Assembly (NCBI RefSeq): GCF_000312005.1
Contig: NZ_HE978588.1
Span: 3,161,940 to 3,201,399 of the forward strand
Length of the DNA stretch: 39,460 bases
Direction: 5' to 3'
DNA from: Cellulomonas massiliensis JC225
GTDB taxonomy: Bacteria > Actinomycetota > Actinomycetes > Actinomycetales > Cellulomonadaceae
The translations under genes and the position numbers were made by a program. The notes under the pieces are model-generated. The model did not search any database and was not told where the DNA came from. It worked only from the letters and a program-made list of their open reading frames with translations. Below are positions 23,657 through 32,594 of the stretch, one piece after another (position 1 is the stretch's first letter; every line of letters begins with the position of its first letter).

Positions 23657-23662
23657 TAGCGT
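23657..23662 (+). promoter_or_regulatory. -10 box of leaderless pncB
   Basis: TAGCGT, seven bases before the ATG at 23670. Confidence 0.5.
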
Positions 23663-23669
23663 GCGAGTC

Positions 23670-25025
23670 ATGACGAGCACGCCCGGCACGACGCTGCCCG
23701 ACACCACGACGTCGCTGCTGACGGACCGCTACGAGCTCACGATGCTCCAGGCGGCGCTGGCGGACGGCACCGCCGACCGCCGCTGCGTGTTCGAGGTGTT
23801 CACCCGACGCCTGCCGGCCGGGCGGCGCTACGGGGTCGTCGCAGGCCAGGGGCGCGTGCTGGAGGAGCTCACGCGGTTCCGCTTCGAGCAGGACGAGCTG
23901 GACTGGCTGGCCGCCGCCGGCGTCGTGGACGACGCCACGCTGGGCTGGCTCGCCGACTACCGCTTCACGGGCACCGTCCACGGGTACGCGGAGGGCGAGG
24001 TGTTCTTCCCCCAGTCCCCCGTCCTCGTCGTCGAGGGCACGTTCGCCGAGGCGGTGCTGCTCGAGACCGTGGTGCTCTCGATCCTCAACTTCGACTCCGC
24101 CATCGCGTCGGCCGCGTCCCGCATGACGAGCGCCGCCGTCGACCGGCCGTGCCTGGAGATGGGCGCGCGCCGCACGCACGAGGACGCCGCGGTGGCGGCC
24201 GCGCGGGCCGCGGTCGTCGCGGGCTTCGCCGGGACGTCGAACCTCGAGGCGGGGCGGCGGTACGGCCTGCCGACGATCGGGACGGCGGCCCACGCGTTCA
24301 CGCTGCTGCACGACGACGAGCGCTCCGCGTTCGAGAGCCAGGTCGCGGCCCTCGGCAGCGGGACGACGCTCCTGGTCGACACCTACGACGTGCGCGAGGG
24401 CGTGCGCCTGGCGCTGGAGGTCGCCGGCACCGGGCTCGGGGCGGTGCGCCTGGACTCCGGCGACCTGGGGGTGCTCGCCTCCGAGGTCCGCCACCAGCTC
24501 GACGAGGCCGGCGCGCACGGCACCCGGATCACCGTCACGTCGGACCTCGACGAGTACGCCATCGCCGCGCTCGCCGCCGCTCCGGTCGACTCGTACGGCG
24601 TCGGGACCTCGCTCGTCACCGGCTCGGGCGCGCCGACCTGCGGCATGGTCTACAAGCTGGTCGCGCGCGAGGGCGCGGACGGCGCGATGGTGCCCGTCGA
24701 GAAGCGCTCGAGCGCGAAGACGAGCGTCGGCGGCCGCAAGTCGGCGGCGCGGCGGCTGGGCGCCGACGGACGCGCCGTCGAGGAGGTGGTCGTCACGGGC
24801 CCCGAGGAGGCGGTGCGCGGCTGGGCGCCCGACGACGACGCCCTGCGGCCGCTGCTCGTCCCGCTCGTCACCGACGGCGTCGTCGACGAGCGGTGGACGG
24901 GTGCCGCCGGGGTGGCCGCGGCCCGCGAGCGGCACCGCGAGTCGCGTGCCGAGCTGCCGCGCGGGGCCCGCCGGCTGTCGGCCGACGAGCCCGCCCTCGC
25001 GACGACCACGCTCCGCCTCGGCTGA
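23670..25025 (+). CDS. pncB: Nicotinate phosphoribosyltransferase
   Basis: The 451-residue enzyme makes nicotinate mononucleotide from nicotinate and PRPP in the NAD salvage pathway. It contains [58 protein letters not shown] (with the histidine that is phosphorylated in this family) and V-R-L-D-S-G-D-L. The ATG at 23670 follows a -10 box by seven bases; earlier in-frame codons lie inside clpS. Divergence from clpS is as in mycobacteria (pncB1 beside clpS). Confidence 0.95.
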   Translation: MTSTPGTTLPDTTTSLLTDRYELTMLQAALADGTADRRCVFEVFTRRLPAGRRYGVVAGQGRVLEELTRFRFEQDELDWLAAAGVVDDATLGWLADYRFTGTVHGYAEGEVFFPQSPVLVVEGTFAEAVLLETVVLSILNFDSAIASAASRMTSAAVDRPCLEMGARRTHEDAAVAAARAAVVAGFAGTSNLEAGRRYGLPTIGTAAHAFTLLHDDERSAFESQVAALGSGTTLLVDTYDVREGVRLALEVAGTGLGAVRLDSGDLGVLASEVRHQLDEAGAHGTRITVTSDLDEYAIAALAAAPVDSYGVGTSLVTGSGAPTCGMVYKLVAREGADGAMVPVEKRSSAKTSVGGRKSAARRLGADGRAVEEVVVTGPEEAVRGWAPDDDALRPLLVPLVTDGVVDERWTGAAGVAAARERHRESRAELPRGARRLSADEPALATTTLRLG

Positions 25026-25029
25026 CCCG

Positions 25030-25052
25030 ACCGGCGCCGGGCGGGCCGGTCA
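25030..25052. terminator. Weak hairpin between pncB and the helicase gene
   Basis: GACCGGC and GCCGGTC (7 bp) flank a GC-rich loop in the 24-base gap between convergent stops. The stem is short, so the call is weak. Confidence 0.3.
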
Positions 25053-26885
25053 GCGCTTGCCGACGAACCAGCCGCGCACCATCGCGACGCGCGACGCGAG
25101 CTGGTCGGGGTCGGCGAGCGCGACCTCGGGGCCGCCGCAGCGACGCCGCAGCTCCGCGTGCACCGACCCGTGCGGCTGACCGGAGCGACGCGACCATGCC
25201 CCGACGAGCTGGGAGAGCTCCTTGCGCAGCTCCGCCTGCCGGCGGTGGTCGAACTCGCGCGTCGCCTCGTCGGGCCCGCTGGCCCCACGCGACCGCCGGC
25301 CGCTGAGCTGGTCCGCCTGGCGCTGCCGCAGCAGCGTGGCGACCTGGTCCGGCTCCAGCAGCCCCGGCAGGCCGAGGAAGTCGAGCTCCTCGTCCGAGCC
25401 GACCTCCGCGCCCGTCCCGAACTCGCCCCCGTCGAACAGCACCCGGTCGAACGTGGCCTGCGCCTCGAGGGCCTGGAACGCCCCCTCCAGGCCGTCCGGA
25501 CCCACGGCGTCCGGGCCCGAGCGCTCGCGGTTCGCCTCCTCGAGGAGGGCGGCCTCCGGGTCGAAGCCCGCCCCGTCCTCCTCCGCCGTGCGCGGCCGGT
25601 CGAGCGCGTGGTCCCGCTCGAGCTCGAGGCTGCCCGCGAGGGCGAGCAGCTGCGGGACGCTGGGCAGGAACACCGACGCCGTCTCGCCGCGGCGCCGGGC
25701 ACGGACGAACCGGCCGACGGCCTGCGCGAAGAACAGCGGCGTCGCCGTGCTCGTCGCGTAGACGCCGACCGCGAGCCGCGGCACGTCGACGCCCTCCGAG
25801 ACCATCCGGACGGCGACCAGCCACCGGGAGTCACCCGCGGAGAACGCGTCGATCTTGTCGCCCGCGCCGGAGTCGTCGGAGAGGACCACGGTCGGCGACT
25901 CGCCGGTGAGCCGGGCGAGGTGCCCCGCGTAGGCGCGGGCGTCCGTCTGGTCGGTCGCGATGATCATCGCGCCCGCGTCGGGCACCGAGCGGCGCACCTC
26001 CGTCAGGCGGCGGTCCGCCGCGGCGAGGACGCTCGGGATCCACTCGCCCTCCGGGTCGAGCGCCGTGCGCCAGGCCTGCGCGGTGACGTCCTTCGTCAGC
26101 GGGTCGCCCAGCCGGGCGCTGACCTCGTCACCGGCGCGCGTGCGCCAGCGCATCGAGCCGCTGTAGGACAGGAACAGGACGGGCCGCACGACGTGGTCGC
26201 GCAGGGCGTCGCCGTAGCCGTAGGTGTAGTCGGCGACGCTGCGCCGCACGCCGTCGCGGTCGGGCGCGTACTGGACGAACGGGATCGCCGCCGTGTCCGA
26301 GCGGAACGGCGTGCCGGTGAGGCTGAGCCGCCGCGCGGCGCCCTCGAACGCCTCCCGGACCGCGTCGCCCCACGAGAGGGCGTCACCGCCGTGGTGCACC
26401 TCGTCGAGGATCACCAGTGTGGGGGCCGCCGTCGTGCGCGCCGCGTGGAGCGCCGGCTTGCTCGCCACCTGCGCGTACGTGACCGCGACGCCGTCGAAGC
26501 CGTGCCCGTGCCGGCCCTGGGCGTTGCTGAAGCTCGGGTCGAGCCGGATGCCCACCCGCGCCGCGGCGTCCGCCCACTGGCGCTTGAGGTGCTCGGTCGG
26601 CGCGACGACGGTCACCCGGCGCACGACCCGGGCCTCGAGCAGCTCGGTCGCGATGCGCAGCGCGAACGTCGTCTTGCCGGCGCCCGGCGTCGCGACCGCG
26701 AGGAAGTCGCGCGGCTGGCGCTCGCGATACGCCTCGAGCGCCTCGGCCTGCCACGCGCGCAGCTTGCCGGCCGTCCCCCACGGCGCCCGGGCCGGGAAGG
26801 CCGGGGGCAGGTGGGAGGCAGCCGACGACGAGGCGTGCGTCGGGTCGGACGAGGCGGAGACGGACGGGCGCGTGCCGCCGCTCAC
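25050..26885 (-). CDS. DEAD/DEAH-box (XPB/UvrB-like SF2) helicase
   Basis: The 611-residue ATPase has motif I A-T-P-G-A-G-K-T-T (about residue 65), motif II L-D-E-V-H-H, motif III L-T-G-T-P-F-R-S-D, motif V V-S-E-G-V-D-V-P-R and motif VI Q-A-V-G-R-F-V-R-A-R-R-R. The C-terminal 180 residues are charged (EEANRERSGPDAVG..., then a DHRRQAELRKELSQLV helix). It is the SF2 protein widely conserved in Actinobacteria beside DUF3039; the substrate is unknown, but DNA repair or RNA handling is usually assumed. The GTG at 26885 overlaps the DUF3039 stop (GTGA). Confidence 0.9.
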   Translation of the reverse strand: MSGGTRPSVSASSDPTHASSSAASHLPPAFPARAPWGTAGKLRAWQAEALEAYRERQPRDFLAVATPGAGKTTFALRIATELLEARVVRRVTVVAPTEHLKRQWADAAARVGIRLDPSFSNAQGRHGHGFDGVAVTYAQVASKPALHAARTTAAPTLVILDEVHHGGDALSWGDAVREAFEGAARRLSLTGTPFRSDTAAIPFVQYAPDRDGVRRSVADYTYGYGDALRDHVVRPVLFLSYSGSMRWRTRAGDEVSARLGDPLTKDVTAQAWRTALDPEGEWIPSVLAAADRRLTEVRRSVPDAGAMIIATDQTDARAYAGHLARLTGESPTVVLSDDSGAGDKIDAFSAGDSRWLVAVRMVSEGVDVPRLAVGVYATSTATPLFFAQAVGRFVRARRRGETASVFLPSVPQLLALAGSLELERDHALDRPRTAEEDGAGFDPEAALLEEANRERSGPDAVGPDGLEGAFQALEAQATFDRVLFDGGEFGTGAEVGSDEELDFLGLPGLLEPDQVATLLRQRQADQLSGRRSRGASGPDEATREFDHRRQAELRKELSQLVGAWSRRSGQPHGSVHAELRRRCGGPEVALADPDQLASRVAMVRGWFVGKR

Positions 26886-27262
26886 GAACCGCTGCCGGAG
26901 CCGCGGCCGAAGCCCCAGCGCCGTCCGCCACCGGACCCCGAGCCGCCGCCCTCCGCACCGGAGCCCTCGCCGTCCTGCGGCTCACGCAGGCCCTCGTAGA
27001 TCTCCTTGCACACCGGGCACACCGGGAACTTGCTCGGGTCGCGGCCGGGGACCCACACCTTGCCGCACAGGGCGATCACGGGCTTGCCGCTCATCGCGGA
27101 CTCGAGGATCTTCTCCTTGCGCACGTAGTGCGCGAAGCGCTCGTGGTCCCCCGGCTCGACCTGCTCGGTGGTCTCCGGCCGCTCGAGCACCGAGGTCGCG
27201 CCGCCCTGGTCCGGCCGGAACGGGTCGTCTGGTCCGGTGCCGGGGAAGGAGGGCTCGCTCAT
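26882..27262 (-). CDS. DUF3039 family zinc-ribbon-like protein
   Basis: The 126-residue protein has a conserved core H-E-R-F-A-H-Y-V-R-K-E-K-I, S-A-M-S-G-K-P-V-I-A-L-C-G-K-V-W-V-P-G-R-D-P and F-P-V-C-P-V-C-K-E-I-Y-E-G-L. The C...C-x2-C set fits a zinc site. The C-terminal 30 residues are a Gly/Ser-rich tail. The ATG at 27262 follows TAGACT by seven bases (leaderless). It has a 4-base overlap with the helicase gene. The family's function is unknown. Confidence 0.88.
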   Translation of the reverse strand: MSEPSFPGTGPDDPFRPDQGGATSVLERPETTEQVEPGDHERFAHYVRKEKILESAMSGKPVIALCGKVWVPGRDPSKFPVCPVCKEIYEGLREPQDGEGSGAEGGGSGSGGGRRWGFGRGSGSGS

Positions 27263-27269
27263 GCGCGGA

Positions 27270-27275
27270 AGTCTA
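27270..27275 (-). promoter_or_regulatory. -10 box of leaderless DUF3039-helicase operon
   Basis: TAGACT on the minus strand, seven bases before the ATG at 27262. Confidence 0.5.
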
Positions 27276-27291
27276 CGTCGCGGCCCCGACA

Positions 27292-27319
27292 CGGCCGGGC
27301 GGCGACCACCGCCCGGCCG
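27292..27319 (-). terminator. Terminator of the amino-sugar operon, after nagB
   Basis: CGGCCGGGCGG pairs perfectly with CCGCCCGGCCG across a 6-base loop. It lies five bases past the nagB stop and between nagB and the DUF3039 promoter. Confidence 0.75.
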
Positions 27320-27324
27320 CACGG

Positions 27325-28107
27325 TCACAGGCCCTGCCAGCCCGGCTTCGACGCGTAGGTCTCGCGGTAGTAGTCGGCGAGCTGCAGGCGCGACGCGGCC
27401 GCGTCGTCGACGAGGACGGTCACGTGCGGGTGGTGCTGCAGGACGGTGCCGGGCCACATCGCGCTGACCGGCCCCTCGACGAGCTGGTGCACGGCCTCGG
27501 CCTTCTGCCGGCCCGTCGCCACGAGCACCAGGTGCCGGGCGGACATGATGGTCGCGAGGCCCTGGGTCAGCACGTGCCGCGGCACGGCGTCCACGTCGTC
27601 GTCGAAGAACCGCGCGTTGTCCTGGCGGGTCTGCGCCGTCAGCGTCTTGATCCGGGTCCGCGACGCGAGCGACGAGCCGGGCTCGTTGAACGCGACGTGC
27701 CCGTCCGTGCCGATGCCGAGGATCTGCAGGTCGACGCCCCCCGCCTCGGCGATCGCGGCCTCGTACTCCGCGCAGGCCGCGGTGATGTCGTCGGCCAGGC
27801 CGTCGGGGCCGCGCACGGCGTCGGCGGCGAAGTCGACCCGGCCCACCAGCTCGGTCTGGATGACGTTGCGGTACCGCTGCGGGTGCTCGGCGGGCAGGCC
27901 GACGTACTCGTCGAGCATGAACGCGCGCGCCCGCGCGAACGAGAGGCCCTCCTGCTCGTGCAGACGCACCAGCTCGTCGTACACCTTGAGCGGGCTGGAG
28001 CCCGTGGCCAGGCCCAGCACGGCGTCCGGCATCGAGCGCAGCAGGCCCGCGACAGCCTGGGCGGCCACGCCGGCGAGCTCCTCGGCGGGAGCGATCACGA
28101 CCTCCAT
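27325..28107 (-). CDS. nagB: Glucosamine-6-phosphate deaminase
   Basis: The 260-residue cytoplasmic enzyme converts glucosamine-6-phosphate to fructose-6-phosphate and ammonia. It shows L-G-L-A-T-G-S-S-P (substrate phosphate loop), F-M-L-D-E-Y-V-G-L (the Asp of ring opening), L-G-I-G-T-D-G-H-V-A-F-N-E-P-G-S-S and the closing S-A-M-W-P-G-T-V-L-Q-H-H-P-H. It is the last gene of the operon, with a TGATG one-base overlap with the ROK kinase and GGAGG upstream. Its product would feed into glycolysis; Pgi is encoded at 35284 but not in this operon. Confidence 0.96.
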   Translation of the reverse strand: MEVVIAPAEELAGVAAQAVAGLLRSMPDAVLGLATGSSPLKVYDELVRLHEQEGLSFARARAFMLDEYVGLPAEHPQRYRNVIQTELVGRVDFAADAVRGPDGLADDITAACAEYEAAIAEAGGVDLQILGIGTDGHVAFNEPGSSLASRTRIKTLTAQTRQDNARFFDDDVDAVPRHVLTQGLATIMSARHLVLVATGRQKAEAVHQLVEGPVSAMWPGTVLQHHPHVTVLVDDAAASRLQLADYYRETYASKPGWQGL

Positions 28108-29168
28108 CAACGACCTCCGCTCAGGGCGCCGTCGCGCCCGACCACGGCGGCGCCGACGGCGCCGACCGGTGCGCCCGCGGGCGCCAGGGTGACCCGCTCC
28201 TCCAGCGCCATCGAGGCGAGGAACGGCGAGGAGAGGGCCCCGGCCCGGAGGACCTCCCGCACGGCGTCGAGCAGCGGCGTCCCGACGCCGCTGACCCCGC
28301 CGCCGACGACGACGCGCCGCACGTCGCACGTGAGCACCAGCAGGCGCACCGCCGTCGCCACCGCGCCCGCGAACTCGTCGCGCACGCGCACCGCGCGAGG
28401 GTCGCCGGCCGCCGCGGCCGCGAAGACCTCGACCGGCGCCGGACGCTCGTGCGGTCCGGGCCACGCCGCGTCGAGCGCCGAGCCCGAGGCGTACTGCTCG
28501 AGGCAGCCGAGCTGCCCGCAGTTGCAGGGCCGGCCGCCGGGCACGTACGTGAGGTGCCCGATCTCGCCCGCGGCGCCGCCGGACCCGCGCCGCAGCCGAC
28601 CGTCCAGCAGCAGCCCTGCGGCCAGCCCCGTGCCGAGCGCGAGGAACGCGAGGTCCGGCAGCTCGCCGGGGGCGAGCAGGTGGGCGGCACCGACGGCCGC
28701 GACGTTGACGTCGTTCTCGAGGCGCACGTCCACGGGCGCGCCGAGCCGCGCCGCGACGAGCGGCGCCAGCGCCGCGCGGCCGTCCACCCCGAGGTTCACC
28801 GCGTGCTCGACCGTGCCGTCGACGTGGTCGACGACGCCGGGCAGGCCGATGCCGATGCCCGCCAGGTCGACGACGTCCACGCCCCCGGCCAGCGCGAGCG
28901 CGTGCACGGCGTCGACGACGCCGCCGACGACCCCGTCGACGCCCCGGACGGTCGCGGACCGCGTCTCGTGCCGCACGACCCCGGCCGGGTCGAGCAGCAC
29001 GCCGTGCACCTTCGTGCCGCCGACGTCGAGGCCGACGCTCCAGCCGGAGCGGACCGCGGAGGCCGTGCCGACCGTGGCCGCCGACGCCTCGCCGTGGCCG
29101 TCGGGAGGGCCCGCGGGCAGCACGTGGCCGTGCGCCCGCTGCGGGGGCGCCAGTGTCTGCTCGTCCAC
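28107..29168 (-). CDS. ROK-family sugar kinase (probably N-acetylglucosamine or glucosamine kinase)
   Basis: The 353-residue protein has no helix-turn-helix. After about 40 low-complexity residues it has the ATP-binding L-D-V-G-G-T-K, then I-G-L-P-G-V-V-D, the sugar-binding E-N-D-V-N-V-A-A, E-I-G-H-L-T-Y-V and the ROK zinc motif C-N-C-G-Q-L-G-C-L-E. It phosphorylates an incoming hexose. Its place between the sugar transporter and nagB suggests GlcNAc or GlcN, by inference only; no nagA is in the window. The GTG at 29168 has GAAGGG upstream; a start at a later codon would trim the N-terminal extension. Confidence 0.88.
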   Translation of the reverse strand: MDEQTLAPPQRAHGHVLPAGPPDGHGEASAATVGTASAVRSGWSVGLDVGGTKVHGVLLDPAGVVRHETRSATVRGVDGVVGGVVDAVHALALAGGVDVVDLAGIGIGLPGVVDHVDGTVEHAVNLGVDGRAALAPLVAARLGAPVDVRLENDVNVAAVGAAHLLAPGELPDLAFLALGTGLAAGLLLDGRLRRGSGGAAGEIGHLTYVPGGRPCNCGQLGCLEQYASGSALDAAWPGPHERPAPVEVFAAAAAGDPRAVRVRDEFAGAVATAVRLLVLTCDVRRVVVGGGVSGVGTPLLDAVREVLRAGALSSPFLASMALEERVTLAPAGAPVGAVGAAVVGRDGALSGGR

Positions 29169-29169
29169 G

Positions 29170-30087
29170 TCAGCCCTTCACCGCTCCGGACACCAGTCCC
29201 GAGGTCATCTTCCCCTGCACGAACAGGAAGAAGATGATCACCGGGATCGCGATGATCGCCGAGCCCGCCATCACGACGCCCCAGTCGGTGGCGCGGTTGG
29301 CCTCGAGCAGCCCCTGCAGCCACAGCGGCAGCGTCCGCTGCGCCGGCTCCGTCATGACGACGAGGGCGAGGGTGTACTCGTTCCACGCCTGCAGGAAGCC
29401 GTACACGCCGGACGCGACCAGCCCGGGGGCGAGCAGCGGGAAGGTGATCCGGAAGAACGCGCCGGTGCGGGACAGGCCGTCCACCATCGCGGCCTCCTCC
29501 AGCTCGATCGGCACGCCGGCGACGAACCCGCGCAGCATCCAGATCGTGAAGGGCAGGATCGCCGCGGTGTACACCAGCGCGAGGCCCGCGGCGCGGTTGA
29601 CGAGGCCCCAGCTGTCGAGCACGGCGTACTGGGAGATGAAGAGCCCCTCGGCGGGGATCATCTGCACGACGAGGATCGTGAGGATGAACGACTTGCGCCC
29701 CCGGAACCGGAAGCGGCTGACGGCCAGCGCGGCGAAGAAGGCGAACACGAGCGCCGCGATCAGGACGATCACGACGACCGACAGCGAGACGCGCATCGCG
29801 TCCCAGAACGTGCCGTCGTTGATGACCTGGCGCACGTTCGAGATGGTCCCGTCGACGGGGAACCAGGCCGGGTCGGGCGCCTGCAGCGCGCTCAGGGGCT
29901 GGAAGGCGCTGTTGACCATCCAGTAGATCGGGAAGACCCAGAGGATCGCGACGACGACCGCGAGCACGCTCAGGAGCCGGCGCGACAGCGTGCCCTGGGA
30001 GCGACCCGACTCGGTCGAGGCGGTGGCCTGCACGCGGGCCGGACGGGCGGACGTGCTCCGGTCGCGCGGGGCGGCGAGGGTGCTCAC
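29170..30087 (-). CDS. Carbohydrate ABC transporter permease (MalG type)
   Basis: The 305-residue permease of the CUT1 group has six membrane helices. Its EAA loop is E-L-E-E-A-A-M-V-D-G-L-S-R-T-G-A-F-F-R-I-T-F-P-L-L-A-P-G (broken here by hyphens). The N-terminal 45 residues are a cytoplasmic, Ser/Arg-rich extension. The GTG at 30087 overlaps the stop of the MalF-type gene by GTGA. It lacks a cognate ATPase in the operon; CUT1 systems often share an MsiK-type ATPase encoded elsewhere. Confidence 0.93.
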   Translation of the reverse strand: MSTLAAPRDRSTSARPARVQATASTESGRSQGTLSRRLLSVLAVVVAILWVFPIYWMVNSAFQPLSALQAPDPAWFPVDGTISNVRQVINDGTFWDAMRVSLSVVVIVLIAALVFAFFAALAVSRFRFRGRKSFILTILVVQMIPAEGLFISQYAVLDSWGLVNRAAGLALVYTAAILPFTIWMLRGFVAGVPIELEEAAMVDGLSRTGAFFRITFPLLAPGLVASGVYGFLQAWNEYTLALVVMTEPAQRTLPLWLQGLLEANRATDWGVVMAGSAIIAIPVIIFFLFVQGKMTSGLVSGAVKG

Positions 30088-31013
30088 AGCTCGTCCTCCT
30101 TCAGCATCTTGCGGATGTAGAACCCGGTGAGGGCGAGCGTGATGACGAGCATGATCGTCGCAAGGGCGCCGGCCTGGCCGAAGTCCTTGGACATCGAGTA
30201 GATGAGGGTGCCGAGCAGGTTCGTCTCGCGCGTCGGCGCGCCCGCTCGTTGGAGCGTGTAGATCTGCGTGAACACCTTGAGGTCCCAGATCACCTGCAGC
30301 AGCAGGACGATCGTGAGCACCGGCCGGATCATCGGCATGGTGATGTTCCAGAACCGCTGCCGCGGCGACGCGCCGTCGAGCTGCGCCGCCTCCATCGTCT
30401 CGGCCGGCACCTGGAGCAGGCCCGCGTAGACGGAGAACGCGACGAACGGCACCGACATCCACACGACGATCACGGTGGCGACGAGGTAGAAGGACAGCGG
30501 CTGGACGATCCACGAGTGCCGGTCGAACTGGTCGAGCCCGAACACGTGCACCAGGGTCCAGTTGATGACGCCGTACTGCGTGTCGAACAGCCACTGCCAG
30601 ACGGTCATGGACGCCAGGACCGGCGTGCCCCACGCGAGGAGCAGCGCGACCTGCAGCGTCATGCGGGCGCCTCGCGCCACACGCTCCATGAGCACGGCCA
30701 GCGCGACGCCGACGAGCATCGTGAGCGCGGCGTTGACGAGGCAGAACGCGATCGACCGGGCGATCACCGTCCAGACGTAGGAGTCGGTCAGCAGGTCGGT
30801 GTAGTTCTGGAGACCGACCCACTCCGGCGGCGCGCCGAACTGCTGCTTGAGGCCGAACTCCTGGAAGGAGAGCACGAACTGGCGCACGAGCGGGTAGCCG
30901 AGCGCGACGCCGATGACGATGCTCGCCGGCAGCAGCAGGCCGTACGCGCCGAGGCGAGGGCGCCGGCGGCGCACCGGCGGCCGTGCCGGGGCGGTGGGGG
31001 CAGAGGCTGCCAT
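30084..31013 (-). CDS. Carbohydrate ABC transporter permease (MalF type)
   Basis: The 309-residue inner-membrane CUT1 permease has six helices, with the EAA loop V-P-A-E-T-M-E-A-A-Q-L-D-G-A-S-P-R-Q-R-F-W-N-I-T-M-P-M-I and the periplasmic motif Y-P-L-V-R-Q-F-V-L-S-F. The N-terminal stretch (PTAPARPPVRRRRPRLG) is cytoplasmic and basic. The ATG at 31013 has GGAG eight bases upstream; an in-frame start at 31163 would read through the hairpin at 31131-31164 and is rejected. It pairs with the MalG-type gene. Confidence 0.93.
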   Translation of the reverse strand: MAASAPTAPARPPVRRRRPRLGAYGLLLPASIVIGVALGYPLVRQFVLSFQEFGLKQQFGAPPEWVGLQNYTDLLTDSYVWTVIARSIAFCLVNAALTMLVGVALAVLMERVARGARMTLQVALLLAWGTPVLASMTVWQWLFDTQYGVINWTLVHVFGLDQFDRHSWIVQPLSFYLVATVIVVWMSVPFVAFSVYAGLLQVPAETMEAAQLDGASPRQRFWNITMPMIRPVLTIVLLLQVIWDLKVFTQIYTLQRAGAPTRETNLLGTLIYSMSKDFGQAGALATIMLVITLALTGFYIRKMLKEDEL

Positions 31014-31130
31014 GGGGGTGGGCTCCAGTCTGGCGGCGCGCGCCGGCCCTGCGGGGCCCGGACGCACCTGGTCGTTCAGGTGGTCGTCGCCACGGTGCTC
31101 CTGCGGCACCGGGCCTGTCGACGCCTGGGC

Positions 31131-31164
31131 GGTGGTCGGCCGGTCCGGGGACCGGCCGACCACC
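31131..31164 (-). terminator. Strong hairpin between binding-protein and permease genes
   Basis: GGTGGTCGGCCGGTC pairs perfectly (15 bp) with its complement across a 4-base loop, 12 bases past the binding-protein stop. In operons of this type such a stem usually lets the binding protein be made in excess, by partial termination or by protecting the mRNA 3' end. Confidence 0.7.
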
Positions 31165-31176
31165 GACCCGGGTGGG

Positions 31177-32508
31177 TCAGCCGTTCAGGATGTCCGCGAT
31201 CCGCTGGTCGGCAGCGGTGGCCGCGGTCTTGACGTCCTGGCCGGTGGCGAGCTGCTGGAAGAAGTCCTCCAGCACGCGGTCGCCCTCGACGGTCGCCCAG
31301 TTCTCGGCGGCCGGCGTGAGCTTGGCGGCCAGGGCGGCCTTGACGGCGGCCTGGGCGTACACGTCGTCACCGACGGAGGCGGTGTACTCCGAGTTGCCCG
31401 GGATCAGGCCCTTCGAGCCGAGCTGGTTCTGGAAGTCGGCCGAGAAGATGATCTTCAGCAGGTTCTTGGCCAGCTCCGGGTGCTTCGACTTCGCGGCGAC
31501 CGCGAGGTTCGAGCCGCCGGCGAACGCCGTCGCGACCTCGTCGGCCGAGTTGCCGGGGAGCGGGAAGATCCCGGTGTGCTCCTCGTTGCAGGCCTGCTGC
31601 TTGGTGCGCTTCTCGGTGGCCTCGTCGGACTGGTCGTCCGCCGCGACCTTCTCGTCGCACTCCTTGATGTTGATCGACCAGCGGGCCCACGTCGGCGCGT
31701 AGAACATCGCCGCCTCGCCGTTGTTGAACGGCACCCACGGCTCGGCCGAGTCGGAGTCGGCGGGGGCGTTCGTCGCGTTCGTGAACAGGTCCTGGACCTG
31801 CGTCAGGCCGGCGACCGAGGCGTCGCTCGAGAGCGCGCCCTTCCACTGGTCGCCCTCCTGCACGGCGAAGTCACCACCGTTGGTGAACAGCCACGACGCG
31901 CCGGAGTACCAGTCCTGGCCCGGCAGCCACAGGCCCGAGACCTTGTCGGTCGTGAGCTTCTTCGCAGCGTCGTTGAACTCGGCGAGGGTCGTCGGGACCT
32001 CGACGCCGGCGTCCTTGAACACGTCCTTGTTGTAGAAGACCGCGCGAGCACCCGAGTAGTAGGGCACCGCGTAGATCTTGCCGTCGGCCGTGCCGGCGTC
32101 GACGAAGCCCTGGAGGAGCTTCTCGCCGCCGAGCGCCGGGTAGAGGTCCGTGATGTCGGCGAACGCGCCGGCCCACGTGAACGTGGGGGCCTGCGTGTTG
32201 CCGATCTCCACGACGTCCGGCGTCTGGTCCTCGGACGCGAGGGCCGTCTGCAGGCGCGGGACCAGACCGCTCCAGTCCTGCTGCTCGATGACGAGCTTCG
32301 AGCCGGGGTTCTCCGACGCGAACGTCGTCGTCAGGTAGTCGCGCAGCTCCTGCGGCGTGTCGGTGCCGTTGAGCCACAGCTTGATCGTGGCCGGCTCCGG
32401 CGTGCCGCCCGCGGAGGGCGACTCGTTGTCGGCCGGGGTGTCCGTGCCGCACGCCGCGAGGGCGAGAGCCGCCACCGCGCCGAGCGCTGCGAAACGTAGG
32501 ATCTTCAC
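31177..32508 (-). CDS. Sugar-binding lipoprotein of a CUT1 ABC importer
   Basis: The 443-residue protein has a signal peptide with lipobox A-L-A-A-C (Cys20) and the extracellular solute-binding family 1 fold: I-K-L-W-L-N-G, P-D-V-V-E-I-G-N-T-Q, Y-A-V-P-Y-Y-S-G-A-R-A-V-F-Y-N-K-D-V-F and later A-G-G-S-N-L-A-V. Tryptophans (W208, W235 and nearby) suit a sugar pocket. The GTG at 32508 has GGGAGGA eight bases upstream. The sugar is not shown by sequence; chitobiose, GlcNAc or a similar sugar is inferred from nagB and the ROK genes. No transport ATPase is nearby. Confidence 0.92.
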   Translation of the reverse strand: MKILRFAALGAVAALALAACGTDTPADNESPSAGGTPEPATIKLWLNGTDTPQELRDYLTTTFASENPGSKLVIEQQDWSGLVPRLQTALASEDQTPDVVEIGNTQAPTFTWAGAFADITDLYPALGGEKLLQGFVDAGTADGKIYAVPYYSGARAVFYNKDVFKDAGVEVPTTLAEFNDAAKKLTTDKVSGLWLPGQDWYSGASWLFTNGGDFAVQEGDQWKGALSSDASVAGLTQVQDLFTNATNAPADSDSAEPWVPFNNGEAAMFYAPTWARWSINIKECDEKVAADDQSDEATEKRTKQQACNEEHTGIFPLPGNSADEVATAFAGGSNLAVAAKSKHPELAKNLLKIIFSADFQNQLGSKGLIPGNSEYTASVGDDVYAQAAVKAALAAKLTPAAENWATVEGDRVLEDFFQQLATGQDVKTAATAADQRIADILNG

Positions 32509-32594
32509 GTTGGGGTTCCTCCCGTGAGCGAGGCGAGCGCCGGACGGCGGTCGCCGGGGGTGATTCCGACCTGCAAGGGGCCGGCTCGGGGTCG

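Noticed and set aside
26293-30120. Plus-strand open frame of 1275 codons
   Set aside because: It is antisense to nagB, the ROK kinase, the helicase and a permease, all with clear family motifs. Its product is low-complexity Arg/Ser/Pro, the usual shadow in high-GC DNA.
31014-31163. Longer MalF-type permease starting at 31163
   Set aside because: The extra 50 residues would be read through the hairpin at 31131-31164 and have no membrane or family features; the ATG at 31013 has a ribosome binding site.
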